A stretch of 64,000 nt of DNA from JAVBLP01 sp031553505 (GTDB lineage: Bacteria; Elusimicrobiota; Endomicrobiia; Endomicrobiales; Endomicrobiaceae), in the NCBI GenBank assembly GCA_031553505.1, contig JAVBLP010000012.1, positions 1 to 64,000 on the forward strand, in the 5' to 3' direction. Each line of letters opens with the position of its first letter. Within the stretch, counting starts at the first letter, position 1. This document shows positions 42,957 to 53,200 of this stretch, piece after piece. Position numbers and translations under genes: made by a program. The notes beneath the pieces were generated by a model. The model saw nothing but the letters and a program-made list of their open reading frames with translations, made no database searches and was not told where the DNA came from.

Positions 42957-45900
42957 ATGAATTTAGCAAGCCTTGCCATAAGACGCCCTACATTTGTACT
43001 TTCAATACTTGTAGCAATGATAATCATAGGGTTAATATTCATGTCGCGCATGCCGGTTCGTTTGATGCCTGATGTTGAATTGCCTTACGTTGTAGTTACG
43101 ATTACATATCCGGGAGCTGGTCCTGAAGAAATTGAAAGCAGGGTAAGCAACAGGGTAGAAAATGCTATGAGCGCCATATCCGGCTTAAAACACATTACTT
43201 CAATAAGCCAGGACGGCGTTTCCACTACTTATGCCGAGTTTGAATTGACAAAAAACCCTGAGTTGGCGCTTCAGGAAGTTAAAGATAAAATCGCAGAAAT
43301 AAGAAGGGGTTTTCCTGATGATATAGACGAGCCGGTCATTTTAAAGCTTGATCCGGAATCCCGCCCTATTATGACAGTAAGCCTTAAAGCCGAACTTGAC
43401 CCTAAAGAGCTTTTTGATTTTGGAGATGAATACTACAGAAAAGAGCTTTTAAGGGTTGACGGAATATCAAGAATCTGGATGGCGGGCGGAACAAGAAGGG
43501 AAGTACAGGTAGCAGTTGACCGGAACAAGCTTGACCAGTTTGACACCACTTTATCCGCAGTCTCAAACAGCATAGCAAACAACAGTATGAACATACCAGT
43601 AGGAAGAATATCGGTAGGAAACGATGATGTTTCTTTCAGGTCTATCGGCGAATACAGAAACGTAAAAGATATTGAAAACGTAGTGGTAAACTTCTACGGG
43701 AACGAAGTTCCCGTTGCTGTCGGAGATGTCGCTGCCGTTAAAGACACCATTACCGAACGTTTTACCATGGGGCGCATAAACCTTAAAGAAGATGGGAAGA
43801 TTATAAGGGAGCAGACGCTTCTATTTAGGATATTTAAACAATCAAAAGCGAACGAAGTAAATATTTCAAACGGCGTCCTTAAAAAAGTTGAAGAGTTAAA
43901 CGCCCGCTACAAAGGCACAAAAGGAAATCCGTTGCTTACGGTAGTTACCGATAACGCGAAAGTAATCAGGGATAACATAAATGACGTAAGAAATACGATT
44001 TTTGAAGGAATTTTGCTTGCCGTTATCGTGGTTTACTTCTTCCTTGCAAGCTGGCGATCTACTTTTATTACGGCGCTGGCGTTGCCAAACAGCCTCATCG
44101 GCGCTTTTATTTTTATGTACATTTTTAATTTCAGCATAAATATAATTTCGCTTATGTCGTTTTCCCGTGCGGTGGGGCTTTTAATTGATGTCGGTCTAGT
44201 GGTGCGGGAAAATATCTACAGGCATTACGAAGAAGGAGAGGAACCGGACGAAGCAGCACAAAAAGGAACGGATGAGGTCACATTGGCAGTGGTGGCTACT
44301 ACAAGCGCGGTAATCGCGGTATTTTTACCGGTGGGTTTTTTAAGCGGGGTAATAGGGCAGTTTTTTAAAGAGTTCGGGCTTACGGTAGTATTTGCGATGT
44401 TTATATCTGTGCTTGACGCTTTGACCATAGCGCCGATGTTATCGGCGTACATAATACCATCGCACAAAGAAGCGAAAAAGAAACGCAACAACGCTTTTGT
44501 AAGGGGCGTAAGTGCCGTAATAAGGTCTCTTACCGTAGTGTGGTTTGAGAAAGTGTACGGGCTGATATTAAAGGTATATGAAAAGATGATAGTGTTTATC
44601 ATCCATAACAAAATTAAAGTTTTGTTTATAACATTTTTGATTTTTGCATCATCACTGCTTTTGATAAAGAAAATCCCTACCAACTTTATGCCGACTTCGG
44701 AATCCGGCGAGTTTCGTATAGCCGTAGAAACGGCCCCGGACGCGTCGCTTGCAAGGACAAACTCTACCTGCCTTAAAATAGAAGATATTATTATGGCAAT
44801 GCCGGAAGTTGAGTTTGCCGTAGTTTCAATCGGAAATAACAATAAAGAGCTTAATATTGCCGATATTTACGTAAGGCTTGTAAATTACCGCCAAAGAACT
44901 ATGTCTACGGAAGATGTTAAGTCCGTAATAAGGGAAAAACTCGCGACAGAGCTGGATTCATCTGTAATCGTATCTTTAAATGAAGCTACCAGCGGATTTG
45001 GCGGCAGCCAGAAACCGTTCTCGCTTTTAATATTCGGCAGGGAAACAAAGCAGCTTTCCGTTCTCGCGGACCAATTAATAGCAAAATTTAAAGATATTCC
45101 GGGTCTTGTGGATTTGAGCACAAATTTCCGTTCAGGCAAACCTGAATACCAGATAGATATAAACCCAGAAAGGGCAAAGCTTTTTGGCATCAATTCGGTC
45201 ATTGCGGGAAACGAGTTAAGGGCTATGGTTGAAGGAAATCTCCCGGCTGTTTTCAGGGCTAACGGCCTTGAGTACGATATAAGGGTACAGTTTAAAGAAG
45301 GGCAGAGAGATATTATGAATTCGTTTAACAATTTATACGTTTTCAATCTCAACAATAAACGCATTAAGCTTTCAAGGGTTGCGGCGTTAAGGCAGGCGGA
45401 AGGCCCTACAAAAATATACAGAAGGGACAGGATAAGATATATAGAAATCGGCGGAAATTTAAGCAAAGGCGCTACATTGGGCCCTATTCAAAAAGAAGTG
45501 CAGAGAATTATAAATGACCATAAAAATAACCCTAAAAACAAAGAGCTGTGGCAAAATATTACTTACCAGTATGGCGGCAATGTCGAAGAGATGCAGGATT
45601 TATTCAAAAATATCGGCATGGCGGCGGTTTTATCGGTAATATTTATTTTTATGGTACTTGCCAGTTTGTATGAATCTATCATAACGCCGTTTACTATTAT
45701 GGTGGCGCTGCCGCTTGCCGCAATAGGCGGATTGCTTGCGCTATACCTTACAAACGGCGCTTTGGATATGTTTACGATGATAGGCTTTATAATGCTTCTG
45801 GGCATTGTTGCTAAAAACTCGATTATTCTTGTGGATTATATACAACAATTGCTGCAGCGAGGCAGAAGCGTTGATGACGCCGTAATAGAGGCGGGCAAAG

Positions 45901-46145
45901 TAAGGCTGCGCCCGATACTTATGACGTCTTTCGCGCTTGCGGCAGGGATGCTTCCCACCGCTTTGGCATTAAGCGAAGTGGGAAAGTTCAGGCAGAGCAT
46001 GGGTATAGTTATAATCGGCGGTATCATAAGTTCAACCATACTTACTCTTTTAATTATTCCGGCAATTTTTGAATACACCCATTCTTTCAGGATATGGTCC
46101 CGCAAAAAGCTCGGCAGACCGGAAAAAAGAAAGATTGATCAATAG
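42957..46145 (+). CDS. RND-family transporter, unpartnered, TM4 Asp-Val variant
   Basis: A 1062-residue protein starting at ATG 42957 behind AAGAGGTG (GTG at 42951 would overlap that site). It has the RND layout: N-terminal ASLAIRRPTFVLSILVAM, two large periplasmic loops and twelve membrane helices. TM10 keeps its lysine (GIVAKNSIILVDYIQQL). In TM4 the usual IDDAIVVREN reads IDVGLVVREN, so the second of the two proton-relay aspartates is valine. No adaptor or outer-membrane factor gene is adjacent. It may share the partners encoded at 9271-15010, or have a different energy coupling; both are inference. Confidence 0.9.
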   Translation: MNLASLAIRRPTFVLSILVAMIIIGLIFMSRMPVRLMPDVELPYVVVTITYPGAGPEEIESRVSNRVENAMSAISGLKHITSISQDGVSTTYAEFELTKNPELALQEVKDKIAEIRRGFPDDIDEPVILKLDPESRPIMTVSLKAELDPKELFDFGDEYYRKELLRVDGISRIWMAGGTRREVQVAVDRNKLDQFDTTLSAVSNSIANNSMNIPVGRISVGNDDVSFRSIGEYRNVKDIENVVVNFYGNEVPVAVGDVAAVKDTITERFTMGRINLKEDGKIIREQTLLFRIFKQSKANEVNISNGVLKKVEELNARYKGTKGNPLLTVVTDNAKVIRDNINDVRNTIFEGILLAVIVVYFFLASWRSTFITALALPNSLIGAFIFMYIFNFSINIISLMSFSRAVGLLIDVGLVVRENIYRHYEEGEEPDEAAQKGTDEVTLAVVATTSAVIAVFLPVGFLSGVIGQFFKEFGLTVVFAMFISVLDALTIAPMLSAYIIPSHKEAKKKRNNAFVRGVSAVIRSLTVVWFEKVYGLILKVYEKMIVFIIHNKIKVLFITFLIFASSLLLIKKIPTNFMPTSESGEFRIAVETAPDASLARTNSTCLKIEDIIMAMPEVEFAVVSIGNNNKELNIADIYVRLVNYRQRTMSTEDVKSVIREKLATELDSSVIVSLNEATSGFGGSQKPFSLLIFGRETKQLSVLADQLIAKFKDIPGLVDLSTNFRSGKPEYQIDINPERAKLFGINSVIAGNELRAMVEGNLPAVFRANGLEYDIRVQFKEGQRDIMNSFNNLYVFNLNNKRIKLSRVAALRQAEGPTKIYRRDRIRYIEIGGNLSKGATLGPIQKEVQRIINDHKNNPKNKELWQNITYQYGGNVEEMQDLFKNIGMAAVLSVIFIFMVLASLYESIITPFTIMVALPLAAIGGLLALYLTNGALDMFTMIGFIMLLGIVAKNSIILVDYIQQLLQRGRSVDDAVIEAGKVRLRPILMTSFALAAGMLPTALALSEVGKFRQSMGIVIIGGIISSTILTLLIIPAIFEYTHSFRIWSRKKLGRPEKRKIDQ

Positions 46146-46177
46146 GTTAAGAGCATAATCATCAATTATTATCTATT

Positions 46178-49100
46178 TTATTTTTGTGCGTATATTTCAG
46201 CAAGCCTCATATAATCCGTTTTGCCGGTGCCTGTAAGAGGAATTTCATCTATATTAACTATTTCTTTCGGAACCCAAAGTTCAGCCAGACCTTTTTGTTG
46301 GAACATCTGCAAAAGTCCGTTTCTTTTTAAATCCGTATTTGTGGTAAAAAGAATAAGCTGTTCGCCTTTTTTATCATCCGGTACACTTATGCAGGCATTA
46401 TTATCTTCAGGAAAAAGGTTTTTGACCGTATCTTCCACAGCTCCAAGAGAGACCATTTCTCCGGCAATCTTTGCAAAACGTTTTGTCCTTCCTTTAATAA
46501 ATACAAAACCGTTATTATCTATATCTACTATATCGCCGGTATCATACCAGCTGCCTTTTAAAGGCTGCAAAACTCCCGGCTTATCGCTTTTATAGTAACC
46601 CTGCATTATATTTGCGCCTTTTACTACAAGTTTGCCGCCTTCATTTATGCCTTCAGCTTTATCAAGCCTGTATTGTATTTGGGGGAGCATCCTTCCTACG
46701 CTTCCGCGTTTATAATACATAGGAGTATTGATTGCTATCGCTGGTGCTGTTTCCGTTGCGCCATAACCTTCTAAAATGCGTATTCCAAAAGTATCCGCCC
46801 ATACGCGCGCTGTCTGCTCTTTAAGTTTTTCCGCTCCGGCAACCACTATCCTTATTGAATAAAAGTCATAGGGATGAGCGACTTTCGCGTAGCCGCTCAA
46901 AAAAGTGTCGGTACCGAACATAACTGTTGAATTTGTGTCATATATAAGTTCCGGTACTATTCGGTAATGTAACGGCGAAGGATACATGAAAACTTTTATA
47001 CCTTTTATCATAGGTATAACAAGCCCTGCAGTAAGGCCAAAAGAATGAAATATCGGCATAGCGTTAAAAAAATTATCCATAACGCCGAAATCTATCACGC
47101 TGGAAAGCTGTGCGCTGTTTGCCTTTATGTTTTCGTGGCTTAAAGCAACGCCTTTTGGCATACCTTCCGATCCAGATGTAAAAAGAACTGCCGCAGTGTC
47201 TTTTGAGTTTGAAGTTCCTCTTATACGCTTATAATATCTTCTTGGAACAAAAGTCATCAAAAATGCAAATACTTTGTTTTTTAATGATATTTTATCTTTA
47301 AAATTTTCCATTTCAAGAATTTTGATGCCACTCTCTAGAAGAGCGGCAACGGCGTTTTCAAGGCCAGCTCTTTTTATGAACTCTCTTGATGTCAGGATTT
47401 TCTTTATTCCGGCAGATTTACAGCATGACAATAAATTTTTTGCACCGCTTGAAAAATTTAACATGCACGGCACTCTTCCGCATGCGTTCAGGCTGAAAAA
47501 ACCTATCACTGCTGCCACGGAATTGGGCAGCATAAAACCCACATTTTCCTTTTCAACGGTATTTTTTCTTATAATGCGCGAAAGAGCAAAAATCGATGCC
47601 AAAAAAGATCTGTAAGTTATGGGTTTACGCGCGGTATCTTCAAGTATCTCTTTGCTTTTTCCGGTAAGATCGCACGCGTCAAGCACAGAATCAAATAAAG
47701 TTTCCTCAAGGTCAGTGCTTCTTACTTTCATATCGCACATAATATCGTAAAGCTTTCTGCTGGCTGCTGCTCTGCGGTTTCTTCCCGTAATACTATCAGA
47801 AAGATTAAATCTTACCGGAGTCATTATATTAATAACTATTTTACTTTCCGGTCTGGTTTTCATTTTGCGCCCGAAACGGGAAAATATAGAATACTGGCTG
47901 CCTTCTATCCATACTGGCAGGATATCGGCATTACTTTTATCGGCTATCATTGACGGTCCCGGATATATCTTCATAAGGCTGCCTGTCATTGTTATGCGTC
48001 CTTCCGGAAAAACCACAACTCTGTGCCCTGATTCTATCGCATTTATAATAGACTTAACGCCCATAGGCTTTGTGGGGTCTATTGGAAAGTATGTTACAAG
48101 ATGCAAAAGCGGCCTTATCCACCATCTTTTTGCAATATTTGTATTTATTGCAAAATAAACTTTCCCTTCAAAATATACCCATAAGAGCACCGCATCTAAA
48201 AAAGACGTGTGATTTGCGATAATGAGGGAGTTTCTTTTTGAATTCTCAAAGTTTTCAATTCCTTTAACTTTAATATCGTAGACCAACTCAATAAGCAGTT
48301 TTACGACTCTTCTTACCGTATGTTCCGGAAGCAGTCCGCAAATATATATTGACACGGCAAAGTTCGACAAAGCCAGGACCGCAAATACCGAAGAAGTGCC
48401 AAGTCCCGCAAGCAGCAGCAGCGCGCAGACTGCGCTGCCAGCAACCATAAAAAGCGCATTTATGATATTCCCTGTAGCGATAATTCGGGAGCGCATTTTA
48501 TCACCCGCCAAAACCTGCAGCATGGTATTTAATGGGACTATGTATATTCCGCCGAAAAATGCAAATAAGAACAAATCTGTCGAAATTCTTTTGCCTATCC
48601 ACTTTGCCAGGAATTCTTTATATGTTATCCCATCTTGAAATATGACTATCGAGCTGCTTGCAAAGGCGATATCGAGCAAAAAGAAGGTCATTATTAAAGC
48701 GCTTACGGGCAGGAATTTGCTTGTTATTTTGCCTTTTACAAGCCACTGGCATACAAGAGATCCCGCTCCTATTCCACATGAAAACAGAATAAGCATAAAA
48801 GTAAATACTGACGCGTCTCCTTTAAAAATATTATTTGCAAGCGCAGGTATCTGAGCTATCAATACGGCGCCAACCAGCCAAAACCATGAAATGCCGAGTA
48901 TGCATAAAAGTATCTCTCTTCGCCTGCTGACAAATTTAATATTTTTTATAGTAGCCGCAAAAATATTTTTATTTATTGTTATGTCAGGAGAATTTTCTTT
49001 AATTTTAGGAATGAAAAGGCTGCTTATAAAACCTAAAACGGCTACAAGCAGAATGCATGTCGATATAATGCTTAAGAAATTTTGCGTATCTGTCATTATC

Positions 49101-49597
49101 AATCCGCCGGCTATTGTGCCGAGCAGTATGGCGCCGTAAGTGCCTGCTTCAAGCAGGCCGTTGCCTGCAATAAGTTCGTCTTCTTTAAGAATGTCAGGTA
49201 AAATACTGTATTTAACAGGGCTGAAAAATGCGGATTGCGTCCCCATCAAGAATAAAGTTATTAACAAAATGTACGGATTATAGAAATAAAACCCGGCTAG
49301 CGCGGACAAGGCAATAAGCACTTCTATAGCTTTTGTTATTTTGATTATTTTATCTTTCCTGTATTTGTCAGCAAGTTCACCGGCAAATGATGAGAAAAGA
49401 AAAAAAGGCAGTATGAATATCCCTACAGCGATTGAAGCCATAACCGTTTTAGTTCCTGCGCTTATTGAGGTAATTTTAAACATTATAAAAGCCGCCATTG
49501 AAGTGCGAAACAGATTATCATTAAAAGCTCCCAAAAACTGCGTTATATAAGCCGGAAAAAAAACTCTTCCAAAAAGTATTTTTAAAATTTTCTTCAT
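46178..49597 (-). CDS. MFS/acyltransferase/acyl-ACP synthetase fusion (LplT-Aas type)
   Basis: An 1139-residue three-part protein. Residues 1 to about 400 are an LplT-like MFS lysophospholipid flippase (YITQFLGAFNDNLFRTS). About 430-620 is a PlsC acyltransferase with the HX4D motif at His463-Asp468 (NHTSFLD) and VVFPEGRITMTG. About 640-1139 is an acyl-ACP synthetase with TSGSEGMPKG at 807-816 and the terminal lysine in GTGKTDY (about 1126). It should import lysophospholipids and re-acylate them. The ATG at 49597 has GGAGGAG upstream, better than a start at 49651 inside marR. It lies 2 bases after the marR stop. Confidence 0.92.
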   Translation of the reverse strand: MKKILKILFGRVFFPAYITQFLGAFNDNLFRTSMAAFIMFKITSISAGTKTVMASIAVGIFILPFFLFSSFAGELADKYRKDKIIKITKAIEVLIALSALAGFYFYNPYILLITLFLMGTQSAFFSPVKYSILPDILKEDELIAGNGLLEAGTYGAILLGTIAGGLIMTDTQNFLSIISTCILLVAVLGFISSLFIPKIKENSPDITINKNIFAATIKNIKFVSRRREILLCILGISWFWLVGAVLIAQIPALANNIFKGDASVFTFMLILFSCGIGAGSLVCQWLVKGKITSKFLPVSALIMTFFLLDIAFASSSIVIFQDGITYKEFLAKWIGKRISTDLFLFAFFGGIYIVPLNTMLQVLAGDKMRSRIIATGNIINALFMVAGSAVCALLLLAGLGTSSVFAVLALSNFAVSIYICGLLPEHTVRRVVKLLIELVYDIKVKGIENFENSKRNSLIIANHTSFLDAVLLWVYFEGKVYFAINTNIAKRWWIRPLLHLVTYFPIDPTKPMGVKSIINAIESGHRVVVFPEGRITMTGSLMKIYPGPSMIADKSNADILPVWIEGSQYSIFSRFGRKMKTRPESKIVINIMTPVRFNLSDSITGRNRRAAASRKLYDIMCDMKVRSTDLEETLFDSVLDACDLTGKSKEILEDTARKPITYRSFLASIFALSRIIRKNTVEKENVGFMLPNSVAAVIGFFSLNACGRVPCMLNFSSGAKNLLSCCKSAGIKKILTSREFIKRAGLENAVAALLESGIKILEMENFKDKISLKNKVFAFLMTFVPRRYYKRIRGTSNSKDTAAVLFTSGSEGMPKGVALSHENIKANSAQLSSVIDFGVMDNFFNAMPIFHSFGLTAGLVIPMIKGIKVFMYPSPLHYRIVPELIYDTNSTVMFGTDTFLSGYAKVAHPYDFYSIRIVVAGAEKLKEQTARVWADTFGIRILEGYGATETAPAIAINTPMYYKRGSVGRMLPQIQYRLDKAEGINEGGKLVVKGANIMQGYYKSDKPGVLQPLKGSWYDTGDIVDIDNNGFVFIKGRTKRFAKIAGEMVSLGAVEDTVKNLFPEDNNACISVPDDKKGEQLILFTTNTDLKRNGLLQMFQQKGLAELWVPKEIVNIDEIPLTGTGKTDYMRLAEIYAQK

Positions 49598-49599
49598 AT

Positions 49600-50076
49600 T
49601 TATTTCTCCTCCGTAAGATTTGAATACCATTCGCCCAAAATCTTTGAGCAATACTGATGTTCTTTTTTTGGCAATTTATTTGTCATTTCTTCAATAAGAT
49701 TATTGTATCCCGGCCATATTTTTTCTATTGTTGCTGCTCCTTTTTTTGTGATTTTAATGATATTTTCTCTCCTGTTTTCCGGATTTTGAATTCTTGTAAC
49801 AAACCCTTCTTTTACAAGCTTTTCAACAAGGGTAGTAATGTTTCCCGCAGATACTATAAGGCTTTCTCCTATAGATACCTGTGATATCCCTTCCGTTTTA
49901 CCTTTGTAGCAAACTGCCATTAAAATATTAAACTTACCTGTGGTCATGTCATAATCTGCCAGATATTCCGATATGGCTTTCTCAAATCTGTTGTATATCA
50001 GGGCAAGCGTATAAATAATGTTTTCGTACTTTCTGTCTTTTTGCTGATTTACCCCGTATTTATTTAAATCAATCAT
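49600..50076 (-). CDS. MarR-family transcriptional regulator
   Basis: A 158-residue winged-helix repressor. The DNA-binding core is VSIGESLIVSAGNITTLVEKLVKEGFVTR, followed by the wing ENRRENIIKITKKG with the DR-like NRR position. Flanking helices for dimerisation lie at both ends. GGAGG precedes the ATG. It is immediately upstream of the phospholipid-repair fusion gene and a near-perfect palindrome overlaps its promoter, so it probably represses its own operon and responds to a lipid-related or hydrophobic ligand (inference). Confidence 0.92.
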   Translation of the reverse strand: MIDLNKYGVNQQKDRKYENIIYTLALIYNRFEKAISEYLADYDMTTGKFNILMAVCYKGKTEGISQVSIGESLIVSAGNITTLVEKLVKEGFVTRIQNPENRRENIIKITKKGAATIEKIWPGYNNLIEEMTNKLPKKEHQYCSKILGEWYSNLTEEK

Positions 50077-50105
50077 TACGTGCCTCCAAATTTTATTGTT
50101 ATATG

Positions 50106-50140
50106 TTAAACAGTTTAATATTAAACTATTTAAATGTCAA
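50106..50140 (-). promoter_or_regulatory. marR promoter with overlapping operator palindrome
   Basis: On the minus strand TTGACA (50140-50135), 17-bp spacer, TAAACT (50117-50112). A palindrome spans 50106-50133: a perfect 16-bp core at 50112-50127, extended to 28 bp with one mismatched pair. It covers the -10 and most of the spacer, as expected for a MarR dimer site. Confidence 0.72.
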
Positions 50141-50233
50141 GCGTTTGTTTCTGTGTCATGGGAATGCGGCATGCAAAAGGCCCGCTATATTAAAAAAAGA
50201 ACTGGCTAAATTTGGCGAAAATACTTTGTAAAA

Positions 50234-50242
50234 TGGTATAAT
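50234..50242 (+). promoter_or_regulatory. Extended -10 promoter of hybrid kinase gene
   Basis: TGG followed by TATAAT (50237-50242); no convincing -35. The ATG is 42 bases downstream, with a GAAGGTG ribosome site. Confidence 0.5.
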
Positions 50243-50284
50243 ACTGCACAGATATAAAAACTATTTTTCCGAAGGTGTAAAATA

Positions 50285-53200
50285 ATGTCATTTTTTAGAT
50301 TTTTCCGCAAAAGAAAAAGCCTTGGAAACTCCAACAAAGTTTTAGAAAATATCCTCAATGAAATGGACGCATACCTATATGTGTCAGACCCAAATACCGA
50401 TGAAATCTTATTTATAAACGACAAAATGCGCCGCCATTTTAGCCTTAAAAAAAATGAAGGCATTGGTTCAATCTGCTGGAAAGTTCTGCAAAAAGGATTT
50501 AAAGAAAGGTGCCCGTTCTGCCCTGTTAATAAGCTTGTCAAAGACCCTAAAGTGCCGGTAATATGGGAAGAACACAATACGGTAACCGGAAGGTATTATA
50601 GAAATACTGACAGCATGATAGAGTGGACCGGCGGACGTAAAGTACATCTGCAGCATTCCGTTGATATAACCCAGTTAAAACTTGCCGAACAAAACCTTGA
50701 AAAGCGTATTTCCCAGCAGGAATTAATGACCGCGATCGCCAAAAATTTTATTTCAAGTGAAAAAGCTGAGGCGCAGTTTGAAAAATCACTTGAAATGGCG
50801 GGAAAATTTTTGTCTATCGAAACAATAAAGTTTTATAAATTCAACTCGAAACTGCAGGAACTGGAGATGCTGACTCTCTGGACGACAGCGCAGAACCCCT
50901 CCGCGCAAACTAAATCATTCCCTTTTAGCAAAGGCAATATACTGTTTGACAGGTTTATAAATGAAAGTTCCGAATATGTGGCGATCGATGATATTGATTT
51001 TTACGCCAAAAAATTTCCTTTTGCTAAAAGCATCGGCGTAAAATCGCTTATGGCTTTGCCTGTAAAAGTTTCCGGGGCTTTTTGGGGTGTTCTTTTTTTT
51101 GAAACATTTTCTTCAAATATAAAGTGGAGCGAAAGCGACGTGCAGTTTGGAAAGCTTATTGCCAATACTTTCTCCGGGGCTTTGATAAGAATGAAGGCGG
51201 AACAGTCGCTTGTTAAGATGTCTGCGTTGGTAAACAGCTCGTCTCAGTACATTACCTGCACGGATCTCAAAGGGCAGTTTACCTATTTTAATCCCGCAAT
51301 GATGCAAATTACGGGCTACAGCGAGGAAGAGCTTAAACAGTACGGAATAGCCATTTTACATAAAGAAAACTCCGTTACGGATAATTCTAAAAATAATATT
51401 ATCCCGAAAATTTTAGAAAACGGACATTATGATTTTGAAAATACAATAGACACGAAGTACGGAACCAGGCTTATTATGCTGATGTCCGGTTTTACAATTG
51501 ATGAGCGCAAGCAGGAAATCGGCTATATCGCGATAGACGTAACCGAACAAAGGCGCCTTGAACAGGAACTCGTTAAAGCCAAAGAAGCCGCTGAAAACGC
51601 AAACTCGGCAAAAAGCGAGTTTTTATCAAGGATGAGCCATGAAATAAGGACGCCGATAAACGCGATAATGGGAATGACTACAATTGCAAAAACGTCGCAG
51701 GATACCTCTAAAAAAGAATATTGCCTTGAAAAAATAGAGGTTGCTTCAGACCATCTTTTAGGCTTAATCAATGATATCCTTGATATGGCGAAAATAGAAG
51801 CCAATAAACTTGAACTTGCCGAAAGCGAATTCAATATTGAGAAAATGGTTGAAAATGCGATAAGCGTGATAGTTTTCAGAATAGAGCAGAAACAGCAGAA
51901 TATTATCATTAATATAGACAGCAGCGTTCCTAAATCCATAATTGCCGATGAAATGCGCCTTAACCAGGTGCTTATGAATTTGCTTACAAATGCCACAAAA
52001 TTTACCTCGGAAAGCGGTACGATTAAGCTAAACATAAAAAAACTGGATCAGGAAGGAAATTCTATAACATTAAGAATTGAAGTTGAAGATAACGGCATCG
52101 GTTTATCTCAGGAACAGCAGGTTAAGCTTTTTAAGTCGTTTGAACAGGCAGACGGAAGCATTTCAAGAAAATTTGGGGGAACGGGGCTCGGGCTTGCGAT
52201 AAGCAAAAAAATAGTTGAAATGATGGGCGGCACTATAAAGGTGGAATCAGATACCGGCAAAGGCGCGAAGTTTATTTTTACGGTTAAGGTACTGAAAGGC
52301 AAGCATCAGCCGGAAACAAAGCTTAATCCGGATATAAATCTTGATAATTTGAGAATACTTGCCGTTGATGACGCAAAAGAAATACGCGATTATTTTTCTA
52401 ACATAATGCAAAAGTTTTCCATAAAATGCGATGTTGCAGCAGACGGCGAAGAAGCGATACAGGCAATAGCAAAACATCCGTATAATATAATTTTTGTGGA
52501 TTGGATGATGCCCGGGCTTAACGGTATAGAACTTACGCGCATTATTAAGAAAAATAATCCTAAAAACTGTATTGTAATAATGATTTCAACCGCTAAATGG
52601 ATTGAGATAGAAGATGAGGCGGTTAACGCCGGCGTTGATAAATTTATAGGAAAGCCGCTTTTTCCATCAGCTTTAATAAATACAATAAACGAGTCGGTTT
52701 CGGGGGGGATAATGGTAGAAACAAGCAATACCGTAAGCACGTCATCTTCTAGAAAGCAGCCTAACTTCCAGGGAAAGAGAATACTTGTTGCCGAAGATAC
52801 GGAAATTAACAGAGACATTATTAAAGCTTTCCTGCAGATAACCAAAGTGGATATTGACTTTGCCGAAGACGGTGTTGAGGCGGTTGAAAAATTTAAAAAT
52901 AACCCTGATAAATATGACTTGATACTTATGGATGTGCACATGCCTAAAATGGACGGTTTAGCAGCAACAAAGGCAATACGCGCGCTGGATTTGGAAAAGG
53001 GAAAAATAATTCCGATAATCGCTTTAACGGCAAATGTTTTTCTTGACGATATAAAAGAATGCCTTGACGCCGGCATGAACAGCCATATAGGAAAGCCTAT
53101 AGATATGACAAGCATGCTTGAAACTTTAAAAAACTATATGCCGGAATCCCAGGAAGAAGCTAAAACAGACGCCGCGCCTGAAAATAAGGAAGGGGCGGAG

